A stretch of DNA of 64,000 nucleotides, from NCBI GenBank assembly GCA_030248295.1, contig JASANH010001575.1, positions 1-64,000 on the forward strand. Reading direction: 5' to 3'. The stretch is from Mesodorylaimus sp. YZB2_4 (Eukaryota; Nematoda; Enoplea; Dorylaimida; Dorylaimidae). A program made the translations under genes and the position numbers. Of this stretch, positions 34,115 to 45,200 are shown in pieces (position 1 is the first letter of the stretch; every line of letters begins with the position of its first letter). The notes under the pieces are model-generated. The model did no database searches and was not told where the DNA came from. It worked only from the letters and a program-made list of their open reading frames with translations.

Positions 34115-36556
34115 CCATGCCTATTACACACTCAAACTAAAAACATACCTCCGGTCGCGAGGGCCTCGCACAGATCGCGGAGAGTCAGGGTGGCCAAGTG
34201 GATCATGCGGAATACCATCTTCGCGCCCAGCTAAGTCTTCGAGAAGGCCCCCATGCGCGCCCTGTTCACTGTCTTCGTCACGTCTTTCAGATTGATGGCC
34301 TCCCAGTTGGTCTTCATGCCGGCCTCGTAGTTGATGATGGCCAGGGCGTCCGTCGGAGCGTACACCAGTCCGTCCGGGCACACCAGAACCGTATTTGGCA
34401 AGCTGCTTTCGGTCTGCTTGCACATGTAGTAGACGGCCTGTTCGATCTTGGAAGCGTTCTTCCTCACATCATTCGCGTTCTTCGGGTCGGGCAAGATCGG
34501 CAAGTGGATCACGCGGATCTGGACCTGCAAAGGAGCCGTCGATCCTCTGAATGGCAGAGAACCACGAAATGACTCACCGAATCGGTCGCAGTGGCGCCGT
34601 CACCCGGGTCGCGCACAGTCAGCGTGCCAGCCGGAACCCCGTCCTTTTCGTCGAGCAACAACCACTTCAGGGTCAGATGGTCTTCGGGTGTGCCCACTGT
34701 GATTGGTCCCGAGTTTTCATCCTTCGGAATCAGCGGATGGTTCTTCGGCAGCGCGCCAGTGATCACGATCACGCCGACCTGAAACCAAAAAATAAGCCTG
34801 ACTAAATATCTCGGTATACAAGAGACCTCACCTGCTTGTCCAGGAGCTCCTTGAGCCACTTCAACAAATCGGCGACGGATGGAATCGAGCCCATGAACAG
34901 CTGACTGGCCTTGTAGAAGCTGAACATTTGGTTCATGTCCAACCCGCCGACTTGAGTTGATTTTCGGACTTGGACGGGCTGCTTCCCGGCCATCTTCACT
35001 TCGACCACATCGCCCTTCTCCACGATCTCTTCGTTGACGCCCTTAATCAGAGCCTCCATCTCGGACTCAGTTTTCGCAGCCCAGCAATCTTGGAGTAGTT
35101 TCAATAATTTGTCCAGCGTGTAGTTGTCGATGGCCCCGAAGTAGTGGTTAGGAGCCATGCTCACTTTGTCGTCGCTTCGCTTTCCAGCCATCGGATCGAG
35201 GAACCTTTCTTTCGCGGGTGACGGCTTCGGTTTGACGCTGCTGTTGCCCTGCGATTCGATCGCCCGCGTCGCAATCTTTCCCTTTGGCACGATCTTCGGC
35301 GTCCAACTGGCTGTCTTAACCCCCGCTTTGTCCGATTCACATTTCGCTGAAAAAACTCTTTGAAATTTTCAATTGATTTAATTTAAAGCATATGCTTACA
35401 CACACCGCACTGGCCACTACGCCGACTACGACGTCGACTGCCACGCCGACGACGGCACTCTCTCCAAATGACCACGATGCCAACAATGAGGATAAACAAG
35501 AGAAGACAGCTGGTGCCGCCAGCCCACATGCCTATTTCCTCTTCCGTCATTTGTCGGGGTCCCGGTTTGCGGGTCGACCCTGGCAACCCGGCGCCTGAAA
35601 TCAAGGTATCTGTACTCTGAGTCTGCGTGATCGATCGCAAGTCTTACCGCCCTTCGACATGTGCCTGCCAAAGTAGGGGATCTCGATGTCCCTCCTCCGA
35701 CCACTGCCTTCGTACGTGCACACGCACTGGCCATCGTACACTGGCCACTGCCTTCGTACGTGCACACGCACTGGCCATGGCCATTGTACTGTCCTGGTTC
35801 CTCGGGTTTGATTCTTTCCCCCCTGAAAAAGACTTTGTGCAAGGCGATGCCAGTCCCCCTGGGGCCTCCTCCTCCTACCGTCAGCTTCTTTCCGCTCGGG
35901 GTCGTCGTTTCGCATTTACAATCACGGATTTCAGGAGGGGGCTTCGGGATCTTCTCCCACTTGACCTGATTCTCAGTCTTGCCGTCCGTGCTCGGGGTCA
36001 CCTTGGGCTCCAGCTTGCCGCCTCCTGAAGAAGCAGAGGATTAGTGGTGGTTTCCAGAGTTCAGGCAACACTTACCAGTATGGACGAAATGAGCGAGCGT
36101 GCGGGCCTTTTTGCTGCCTTTGGTGAATTTGCACTCGACTGTGCCGACGCAGGGTTGTTCGAATAACTGTTTCGGGAGAGGTACTTTTTTGGCACCTTCG
36201 CATTTTCCCGCACTGATCTCCGCCGACACTTCTTTGTTGTTGACGAGCCATTTACAGCTCAGGTGGGCGTCGTCGCCGGGGCCACCTTGCGGACAATTGG
36301 CCACGGGATGCTGAGTGCTGTTGGTGACCTTGACTGCCTCGTTGAACCTGACCAATTCTCCATCGTACGTCATGTGTGGAGTTTCCCCTGAAACACAAAT
36401 CTGTTTGCTCGAAGATGGCCAATAAAGTTCTGACATACCTGTCTGAGAGCAGGCTCCCGTTTCCTCGGCCAAGGCTTTGTCGTGGTTGTTGGTCGCGATC
36501 GATTCGCACTGGGAATCAGCTTTCGTACCTTCCCCGCAAATGGAGGTTGCCTTGCC

Positions 36557-37512
36557 GGGTGTAGGCCAGTTGAGCCGTTCCTGATTGCGCCGTTTCTAGT
36601 AGCGCTGACCTATTTGCGCTGTTTTGGTTTGCGCCATGTCCTAATTTCGCCGACCCCGAATTGCGCTTCTTTCTGTTGCGCCGCTTTTTGATTGAGCCGG
36701 GTCATAGAGTGGTATAGCAGTTTGTGGTAGTTGCCTGTGTTTACTCGCACATCATCTAACCTTGTAATAATCCTGATGAAAGTAAAGCTTTCGGCCGGTT
36801 ATGATCAGGTCTCTACTAGACGCGATGCTAAAAAAGCTGCATTTCTGCAACGGAATTTTTGATAGGTTCTTGAGCAAGCCATCAAAATTTGAGCTAATAA
36901 TTCGTGATCAGTGCTCATACCCACAGTATGAGCACTGATCACGAATCTTTGCGGCCCAGAGCCAGCATTGACCGATCCGGCCGGAGCGATCCGAGGGGTT
37001 GATCGGTTCCCGATCCGAGATGACCGCTGGATCGGCCGGATAGGCAACTGAAATTTTACGCTCTGTATCTGCCGAAGAATGATAAGGTGTGGCATACTAT
37101 GATGAGAAAATCCCGTTTTTCTCTCAAAATAGCATTCAGTCCCACTTAAGGCTCTGCTGCTTTCTCCTCCCTGCGTCGTTTAGAGTGGACTGACAGAGTG
37201 ACAGCGAGGAAACAGCAGGTTGGTGAGGACGCAGTGCCAAGTACTGGTGCGTCATCCCCATCAATCTAAATTCTTTTGGAGCGGATTGGCCGAATCGGAT
37301 CGGAATCCAGACCTAGGGTTGGATCGTTCGATGCCGGGCCCAGAGAGGTTTCAATCCAACCTGAGAAATTAGCGCAATTAGTGACAAGCGCAACTCAAAG
37401 CGGTGCAATTATGAATTGGCGCAACACAAAACGGCGCAATCAGGAAACGGCGCTAGTGAAACGGCGCAATCCGAACGGCGCAACTCGTAAGCGCCGCAAC
37501 TGGGTATTTCCC
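36557..37512. mobile_element. DNA transposon (MITE) inserted in exon 3 of pseudogene D
   Basis: It is flanked by GCCTTGCC on both sides (36549-36556 and 37513-37520), an 8-bp target duplication. The ends are imperfect inverted repeats: GGGTGTAGGCCAGTTGAGCC on the left and GGGAAATACCCAGTTGCGG on the complement of the right. Both are followed by repeated TTGCGCCGTTT words. No transposase frame. Inside lies a perfect 21-bp hairpin, 36900-36946. The superfamily is not certain; an 8-bp duplication fits hAT or similar. Confidence 0.8.
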
Positions 37513-37835
37513 GCCTTGCCGTGCTGGTTGGCGCATGAGTCGGCGTCGATTTTGCACGCTGGACCGTCCTTGGTCACAAAACATTGCGTGCCGTCTGGGC
37601 AACCAGCGGACTCGCCCTCACCGCCTGAAAATTTTCGATAAAGGGATTGACTACAAAATTGAAGATTCGAAGGAATGCAAGCGAGTCCCACCCTTGGGAT
37701 CAATGACTCTTTGACTAAGGCCCTGAGAAGCGAGCTCCCAGTCCGTGTTTACTTCGGAAAGAGGATTGGGGACTCGCTCGTTCGGACATCATGTCTGCTC
37801 CCCCTTTTTAGGCTCAACCTTTGTGAGTCCCATGC

Positions 37836-38195
37836 CAGGGTCGACCATACCAGAGGGTGGTTCAGTGTGGGTACGGCGCTGACAGTACGCCGATACAGCC
37901 GTTCCGACTTTTGTATGATTTGTGTGATAATTTGGCGTTAAAGTACACTTTTTGCTTCATAGGGGTCATATTGAAATTCACAGTCAGAAAGTCGACGGTC
38001 TGTACCGAAAAAATTTTTTCGGTATGGAACGTATTACTTATTGCACTTTCGTTACGGAATTTTTTCGATAAAGTTTTTTATAAATTCGAGAAAGATATAA
38101 AATTTTTAAATCTGCCAGGATGGAAATTTGTTTCGAACGTGCCCGGTCCGTACCGCCTCAGGTACGGGCAAACAGTCGGTTCGGTCGACCCTGGG
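37836..38195. mobile_element. 360-bp MITE in intron 2 of pseudogene D
   Basis: The ends CAGGGTCGACC (left) and GGTCGACCCTGGG (right) are inverted. The flanks TCCCATGC (37828-37835) and CCCCATCC (38196-38203) are diverged copies of TCCCATCC, which stands once at the same place in intron 2 of gene A (about 25726-25733) and of gene B. Genes A and B therefore show the empty site. Confidence 0.75.
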
Positions 38196-38699
38196 CCCCA
38201 TCCCAGACAAAGCAGTGTACTTACACGTTCGATACCCATATTTGAATGGCTCGGCGGATCGTTGGCCTTTGAACTCGGCGAAGTAATTGCCAAACTTGGT
38301 GTCCTTTGTCATCGGCACTTTGAACTTGACCTGTCCATTCTAATCGCATTTTCCCGTTTGAAACACATTCCCATTTTCATCGACAAAATTCATGGACTCG
38401 ATGCACTTGGCCTGATCGAGCCTCGCCTTGATTTCCACGTGGCCACCGCTTTCGGCTGGACTGATCTCGATGCCATGCTGGTTGAAGAATTTTACCCCGA
38501 TTCGATCACTAAAACGAAAGCAACCGTTCCGGAAGTGCGCCTGGATGGAAAATCTTTAGTAAAATCGCGAAATCTGCTCGATCTTCCGGGAAAATCGAGG
38601 CTGAGCTTGCAAAAACTCGGTGGCCCTTTTCCTACAGTACATTTCGAAAGAAGTTCTCTTACCTGGCGCCGCCATCGCCCAATCAGACACTTTTCGACT

Positions 38700-39240
38700 T
38701 TCCTTTTGGTTTGACGTGGACTTGCTTAGATTCGCACGACGTTTGCAGTTTTCGCTTCGATGCGATGAGAGATTCCTGCAGTCCACCACGCAGGACCAAC
38801 TCACGATCAGAGAATGGAATAAGCATGCTTCCCACTCTGCCCCTCCTACTTTACGTCATCCCACTTTACACTCCACTGGTCCTCACCCGAGTCAGAACAG
38901 GCTGCAATCGCATTCACACTATTCACACAGGCACCCAACAGCGAATGATAAACACGAGTAGCCCAGGCATGTCCGAATAAGGACTGACTCTAAGTAAAGG
39001 CACAAAAACTTTTAAAAATTTAAGATATGCACCGAGCTAACATGAACTGATCACAGAGGAATCCTGGAGCACTCTGATTATGCAATACTTTTGTGCACAG
39101 CTCAACGTCCGTTAGCTCAATCGCACAACACACCAAAAAAGATTCACAACCGGATCAAAAAGTGACAAAAATAAACTCTGTAAGTGATTGACCATCAATT
39201 CCTGCCATCGTGCCTGCACAACCTGGCCACAGCCTCAATC
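38700..39240. other. Spacer between pseudogene D and TRPM
   Basis: The first part resembles the 5' flank of genes A/B, in keeping with D's origin. The remainder is unremarkable, and no TRPM polyadenylation signal was recognised. Confidence 0.4.
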
Positions 39241-39248
39241 TACTTTCC

Positions 39249-42200
39249 TCAGGACAAGTGCTCTAAAATATCCTGGCTTTGTTCCTGGTCACATTCCTCA
39301 TGGTCAAGTAACAGGTCCTCCATGGCCCCGGCCTCCATGTCCTCGTCGATCATAGGCAGGTCCTCGTCATCGCCATCTGATATCGACTCCCGCATAGATC
39401 GACCATCCACCGCACCAGAGGGCGCTCGAGCGCGTCGAAACTTTGCCGTCAACTGCGACATTCTGGGCACGAAGGGGCCCTTTTTCTGATAACTGCCACG
39501 TTGCGCCGCCGCCACTTCTGCCTTTAAGGTTTTCAAAAGCGCATAGATTCGATAAATCCTGAAAAAGCAGTGCTCGTTACAAAGTATTAATCCAGTCCAT
39601 CCCCAGTTTCGAGTCCCTGGTCCACCACTCACAAGTCCTCCAATCCCCAGTCCCTCAGCTTCGAGTCCCCCAGCCCCACTTCCCCAGTCCCCACTCACGT
39701 CAGTTCCCGAAAGGTGACCTGAGCTGTGGACCTCAAAAACCGCTTCTCAAAAATTTCAAGCGGGATCAAACATGAGTAAACAAATTAGCAAGCCATCCAA
39801 GCCTGAGCCCAACCTTAATTACAGGGGCTCAAGTCGACGTGGCACAAGCTGACGACAGCGGACGCTTGGCGCAGAGACCTTGTGCCCTCATTCCTCACAT
39901 ACTGTAAGGCCTTCCTTGCTGCTGGATAAAATGACCCCTACAAGCCCGACCCCACACACCTTACCTGTCGTGCATTTGGGGCAGCAGCTTTTCCGTTTGC
40001 TTCTTGTCATCGTGCTGCTTCTGCTCCACCAAATCCGACCGTATTGTCTTTTCGAACACATTCAGAAATCGATAATTCTTCATGCTCAATACGCGACCCC
40101 AAACCAGGTCCGCTGAGACTGAAACGAAAATCGATCGATAGAAGAGGTGGAAGTGCCCTTGGGCAGACCCCAAAGACTCACCCTTGCCCCCGAACACCTT
40201 TGATCGTCGACAATGGTGGAGCAGCAAGTAGACATGTTCGACGACGATGAACGGCGGGGGCAGTGTCGGCTTCTCATTGAACTCCTTGACCACAAAGTAC
40301 ATCAGGTATTTCCACAAGTGCTCGCTGTTCCGTTGCACCTCCTCGAACACGTTCCTGCAAATAGGGCCTTCCTATTTCCACCAGCACAACCCTGTGTGCA
40401 CTTACGTGAAAGTGGCGATGAGCATATTGACCAATAAAATATTGCCGAAGAAACAATAGGCCGCCAGCAAAATTGGCGGTGGAAGACTCCTCGAATCACA
40501 CTCGCTCAAGTCCGTCGCGTTGGCTGGTTGTGCTGGACAAACTGGGGATGTGGCTGAAATTAGAAACCTCGTCTCGTCCTCCAAACTGAAACTCAAATGA
40601 AATGAACAAACCTCGATCCAATTCCGATTGGACTTCACCAAACAGGACCCACACACCGTGATAAAGCAAATTCCAAAACACGCCTGTGTAAAATTCGCGG
40701 TAGGGGAAGAGTAGGGCGTGCGAGACGACCGTGTACGAAAGGAGTATTATGATCAGCACCAACAGGAACATGGCCAAATCGAACGCCTGAAACGAAAATG
40801 ATCAAAGCTGAGCACTCATTCGCTCCAGCTCAGCACCAGTGTTGAGCGCCTAGATCAGAAAGCCACGCCGTCGTCAGGTCTGATTGAAGACTACACCAGA
40901 AGCCACGCCATCCTAAGCTCTGACTCGACAGCACACCAGCAACCACGCCCTCCACAGCTCTAATTAGACAGCACATCATAAGCCACGCCCACCTCAGCTC
41001 TGATTGTGTAATAGGCGGAATAGCTCTACATTGGAGAAGATACCGCGGGGAGCGGATGGACTCAAAAACCCTGCAGGCAGGTCACCTAGTCGTAGGTGCC
41101 CGATACATCAACCCGACGGGTTTCATCCTCGCCTGGAGGAGCGTATTGAGCGGCCAACGAAGGCAACTGATACGCTGTATGCGGCGGCCAGTCAAGGCAA
41201 CCGCGTACTGCTCCGTGAATAAGGCGGCCAGTTAAGGCAACCGCATACTGCTCCGTGAATAAGGCGGCCAGTTAAGGCAACCAAATGCACTACCTTCTCC
41301 CCACAGGCCAAACACGCCTACTACAATTGGACACTACGCCTCTAGCCACGCCCTCCTCAGCTCTGACTCGACAGCACACCAGCAACCACGCCCTCCTCAG
41401 CTCTCATTGGACAGCACATCATAAGCCACGCCCTCCTCGGCTATGATTGGGCTTAAGCCTCAAGCCACGCCCTCCTTAGCTATGATTGGACACTACACGC
41501 CTAAAGCCGCGCCCTCATACCATTCTCTTCAACATGACCACTTTCGGGCCCAAATAACTGTTCACGAAGTAGATTTTGAACAAGCGAAAAAGGCACGTAA
41601 TGTAATTTGTAGCTAGAAGAATTTTCGCTTGCTTGAATGTGCTATGATGCAACCGGAGTATGAAAGCCAAAAAATAAATGAAGAGCATGAGGAAATCCAG
41701 TCGATTCCAAGCCGCCATCGAACTGTGGATCCACCAGTCCTCGGCCTTGTCTCTGAATGTTTCGTGCGCGGTCGAGATTACCTGCAAAGTGACAAGTCGG
41801 TGCCACTGCTAAGCAAGCGCACAGTTCTCGATCCGGCCAGTTGGACAAGACCCAACTATCAGGCCCGCATAGAAAACACCAGAACTGCCAAGTGGAACTA
41901 TGCGTAGGTGTGGTGTCCCCTGCCCCCATCCAAGGGGTCTCACAGTAAACCACATTCATCACTGCTCCTCAGGGGTGTCAGCATCCAATCTAGGCCTTGT
42001 CCACACACCAATCGGATCTGCTCGCACAGCAAAGTCAACGTCCACAAATGCAGGAGTATTTCGGACGTGCTCGGGTGCAGGCGAAACGAGAACAGGATAA
42101 CGTAGGCGTATAGCATCAAGTAGAAGATGTAGGCTAGCTGAAAAGGATAGACCTCCGTCAGCACCTGCTCCACCCCACCCCCTGACCACTCACCGTGTGA

Positions 42201-45200
42201 CACGCGAACTTGACGCTGGGCGAACTGTAGAACGTAACGTACTTCCTATACGCCCCCAGGCCTGCATTGAACGGCGCCATGAATGGCGAGGCGTCATGAC
42301 TGCCAGCGAACCAGAATCGTCGTCCACGGCTGGTCCTCTTATGACCCCCGTTCGCTTCGCTCGTCACCGCCCCGTCCACAATTTCGGGCACCAGACTCAG
42401 GTTGGTCGTTCGCGGCGTCGACGGCACAGCTTTGGCGATGGACACGATCGAACCTCGCAGATCACGCGGCGATGATCGATATCCATCCTCGTCTTCGAAA
42501 CGTACCAGAAACAAGACTGGCAGCACTGTGAATGTGGAAAAAGCGATCGTCCACCCGTTCGCCTCGAACCCTCGCGTCCACGTCTTCCAGATGGCGAACT
42601 GACACGGCTCAGACGAGAGAAAGACCTGAAATGCAACAGGTGCCTTGGCCAGAATCCATAGACAGACCTCATAAAATGCTCGGCCCACCCATCGCCTGAG
42701 TTCTACTACCCTCGGGCGGGACTCGAACCCACTCGTACAAGTCGACATGTGACAACATTGTGTAGTCCAAATAGTACCCTCAATAGCGAGGGTTCGATTC
42801 CCGCTCACACCCAATGTTTCCCCACGCCTAGCTCGCGTTTTACCTGATCCTTCGCCATAGCGGCCAATTCCATGCAAGTAAAATTCCCCCACTTTTTCCA
42901 TCGTCGATGTAAAAGTAACATGGTTTGTTCCCTGCTCGCCTCGTACGCCTTCACAGCCAAACTAATCGATGAAGTTTCCAATTTGCTATAAAAGGGAGTC
43001 GTTATTCGATGACAAAATCTGAAATTTTTTAGAACTCACTCTTTCAAAGACAATTGTTGATCGCGCAATGTTCCCGTCAGACCACGAGCGTGGGTGGCCA
43101 AAAATTCGCAGATCAAAGTGCCGACCAAGCAAGTAGCCAATGGTTGCTCGCACTGCTCCCAAAAACGGATTGCCAACACATCGCTGAAAGTAGAATGAAT
43201 TGAGGCATCTGAAACCTAGCCCCTCGGGGGGAGGGGGGGGGGCGTGTGATGCCGAGTCGGGCCTTCAAACGCGCAATGAAAGGGATTTCGGGCAAGCCTT
43301 CCCCTGCCAAACTTCCCTCCTGACTGTCATAAGGTTATTGCACCTGGGCATCACTGCGCGCGGCAAATTCAAATATTTCACTATCAACGCCATATCCCCC
43401 GACGTGCACACGCCTATCCTACTTTGCAGCCTCGGCGCCTGGTAGGCCAAGGCGGGTGGGAGAGAGTATCGATCTCCCCTGGCTGGGACATCAACCCGTC
43501 GAGTTGATGTTTCGACCGCAAGAATTGCCGTGCTTCACTCTGACTTCGGACGGCCACACTCCCTCCTTCGCCTGCCAGGCTAGGTCACAACTTCCCGCCC
43601 ACCTGGCCTCACTTGTTCAACAACACGGCCCAAACAAACAGCTCGTCGAACGGATCTTCGAAAGTCTTTGCCATCGTTTCGTCGTCTTCTTTCCCATAAA
43701 ACGGGTGATCGAATCCTCGCGCCGCCTCCTTGATAACCTTGCACAGATCCGATAACGACAACGGGTGCTGCTTGACACGTCCATAATCCAAATGGAGCAG
43801 ACGATGCAGCAAAGTCTGAGGTTGCACCTAAACAAACAAACACAGTATTTACTTTGAGAACACATATCTAAAACTATATTTTACCAATCGTGCAAATTTC
43901 CATTATGTGTTGTCTCTTTTTATTGACTGCACTCTTTTACCTATTCCACACACCCTACTTTATCATGTTCCTGTCAACAAACGCTTTAATACCACATTCT
44001 TGCAGCAAATGCGTAAAATATGGTTTCAGATAGGAGTTACCCCTGGGCACTTCCGATTGGTCAGTTCGCCTTAGGGTACACCCACGCTCACTTCCTCCTA
44101 CTCACCGTGGATTGATACAAATTGGTCAAATCTCGCACAGTCAACGAATTCTTCACATCCAATCCGTATTCGATAAAAAGTCGCACAAATTCCGGTTTAT
44201 TAGTGTACAAAGCTTCCATGAAAAACGGCCACAAATCTAACGATGTATCGGACGGAAGAGAATCGCCAAAAATTTTCGCCTTAGCCACGTCAATTCGATT
44301 CCATTTCAAGGCTAAACTCAACTGACTGCTTCGTTCAGTTTGTTGGGTCCGATCCATCAGACTGGCCAGGATGGCTGTGTCCAAGGCCGAACCACGTTTT
44401 GCATTGAAAATTGTCACCTGAAGATCGAAAAAAATGCCATCAGATTTTATGCCAACTTCCTACACTAAAGCTGGGCGATAAGAACTTTGACAAAAGTAAA
44501 CCTATCTGTAACCATATTTTACCCAAGTAGCACCTATAGCAGTTTTGGTTCGCAGAAAGGCAATTTTCATTCAAGGTAATACATGATTGGACCTAGTTTA
44601 TATGTATATACCACAGAAAATTGAAAGCGCACACTCCTTAATGCGTGAGTAAAATATGGTTTCAGTCAGACGATCATCATTCAGAGGATCCCCTTTCTGA
44701 AACCACATTTATCCAAGTAGCACTAGAGGTACTTTTGGTTCGCTAGGCAATTTTCAAGATATCACATCAATGGATCTACGTAGTTTCGATGTGGATACCA
44801 CAAGAATTAGAAGCGCACACTCCTTAACGCGCGAGTAAAATATGGTTTCAGATTCCTCAACTGTAAATCTGTTTGTCCGATTAAGAAAATTACGGCTCTC
44901 CTATTCATGCTTCGTCCGACAGCCCCCGCCAGGTTGATGTTTCTGCCATAATCTAGGTGGGGAGACTTGCACAAAAGGTCCAATGGTCAGTCCCCCCAGA
45001 AAGGTCAGCACGTGCCATTTTTCGTTTCTCACAGATGACCATAATGTCCTCGACGCATCGATCGTATCGCTCATCGGCATCGATTGGCAAGTGATCAGCG
45101 TACAAACTCGTGATCACACGTTCACGCAGCGAATACTTGAATGCGGCCAGCTTCGACGCACGTTCCGTCTCGTCCTTTGTCTTGCTAAAATTACAAGACA

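Larger units (their letters stand above)
34149..38675 (-). pseudogene. Pseudogene D: third member of the receptor pseudophosphatase family
   Basis: The exon series matches genes A/B: 38675-38663, 38508-38225, 37624-37513 plus 36548-36439 (one exon split by a transposon), 36387-36076, 36024-35879, 35822-35648, 35594-35400 (transmembrane: CLLLFILIVGIVVIW), 35346-34832, 34778-34578 and 34524-34149. The Ig-like domain keeps LSCKWLVNN. The phosphatase-like part has VCPDGLVYAPTDA, so the loop lacks the catalytic Arg here too. Lesions: exon 2 is 5 nt longer than in A (frameshift) and has an in-frame TAG at 38342-38340; exon 3 carries a 956-bp transposon; exon 10 has a TAG at 34233-34231. Exon 6 has a 44-bp tandem duplication. 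The C-terminal exon was not identified. Exons 4 and 5 keep the same length as in A (312 and 146 nt). Confidence 0.85.

Noticed and set aside
34149..38675. A fourth functional member of the receptor family
   Set aside because: A frameshift, two in-frame stops, a transposon in an exon and no last exon make it a pseudogene.
37857..38714. A 285-residue open frame on the plus strand
   Set aside because: It runs antisense through exon 2 of pseudogene D and a MITE. No domain, and it is explained by the minus-strand family homology.
39249..39558. An alpha-kinase domain at the TRPM C-terminus
   Set aside because: The last exon is a short acidic tail ending in a stop. No kinase motifs occur downstream on this strand.
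42158..42901. A 247-residue minus-strand frame taken as one protein
   Set aside because: It joins TRPM exon 13 to upstream intron sequence with tRNA-like repeats. The acceptor at 42625 and the homology start show where the exon begins.
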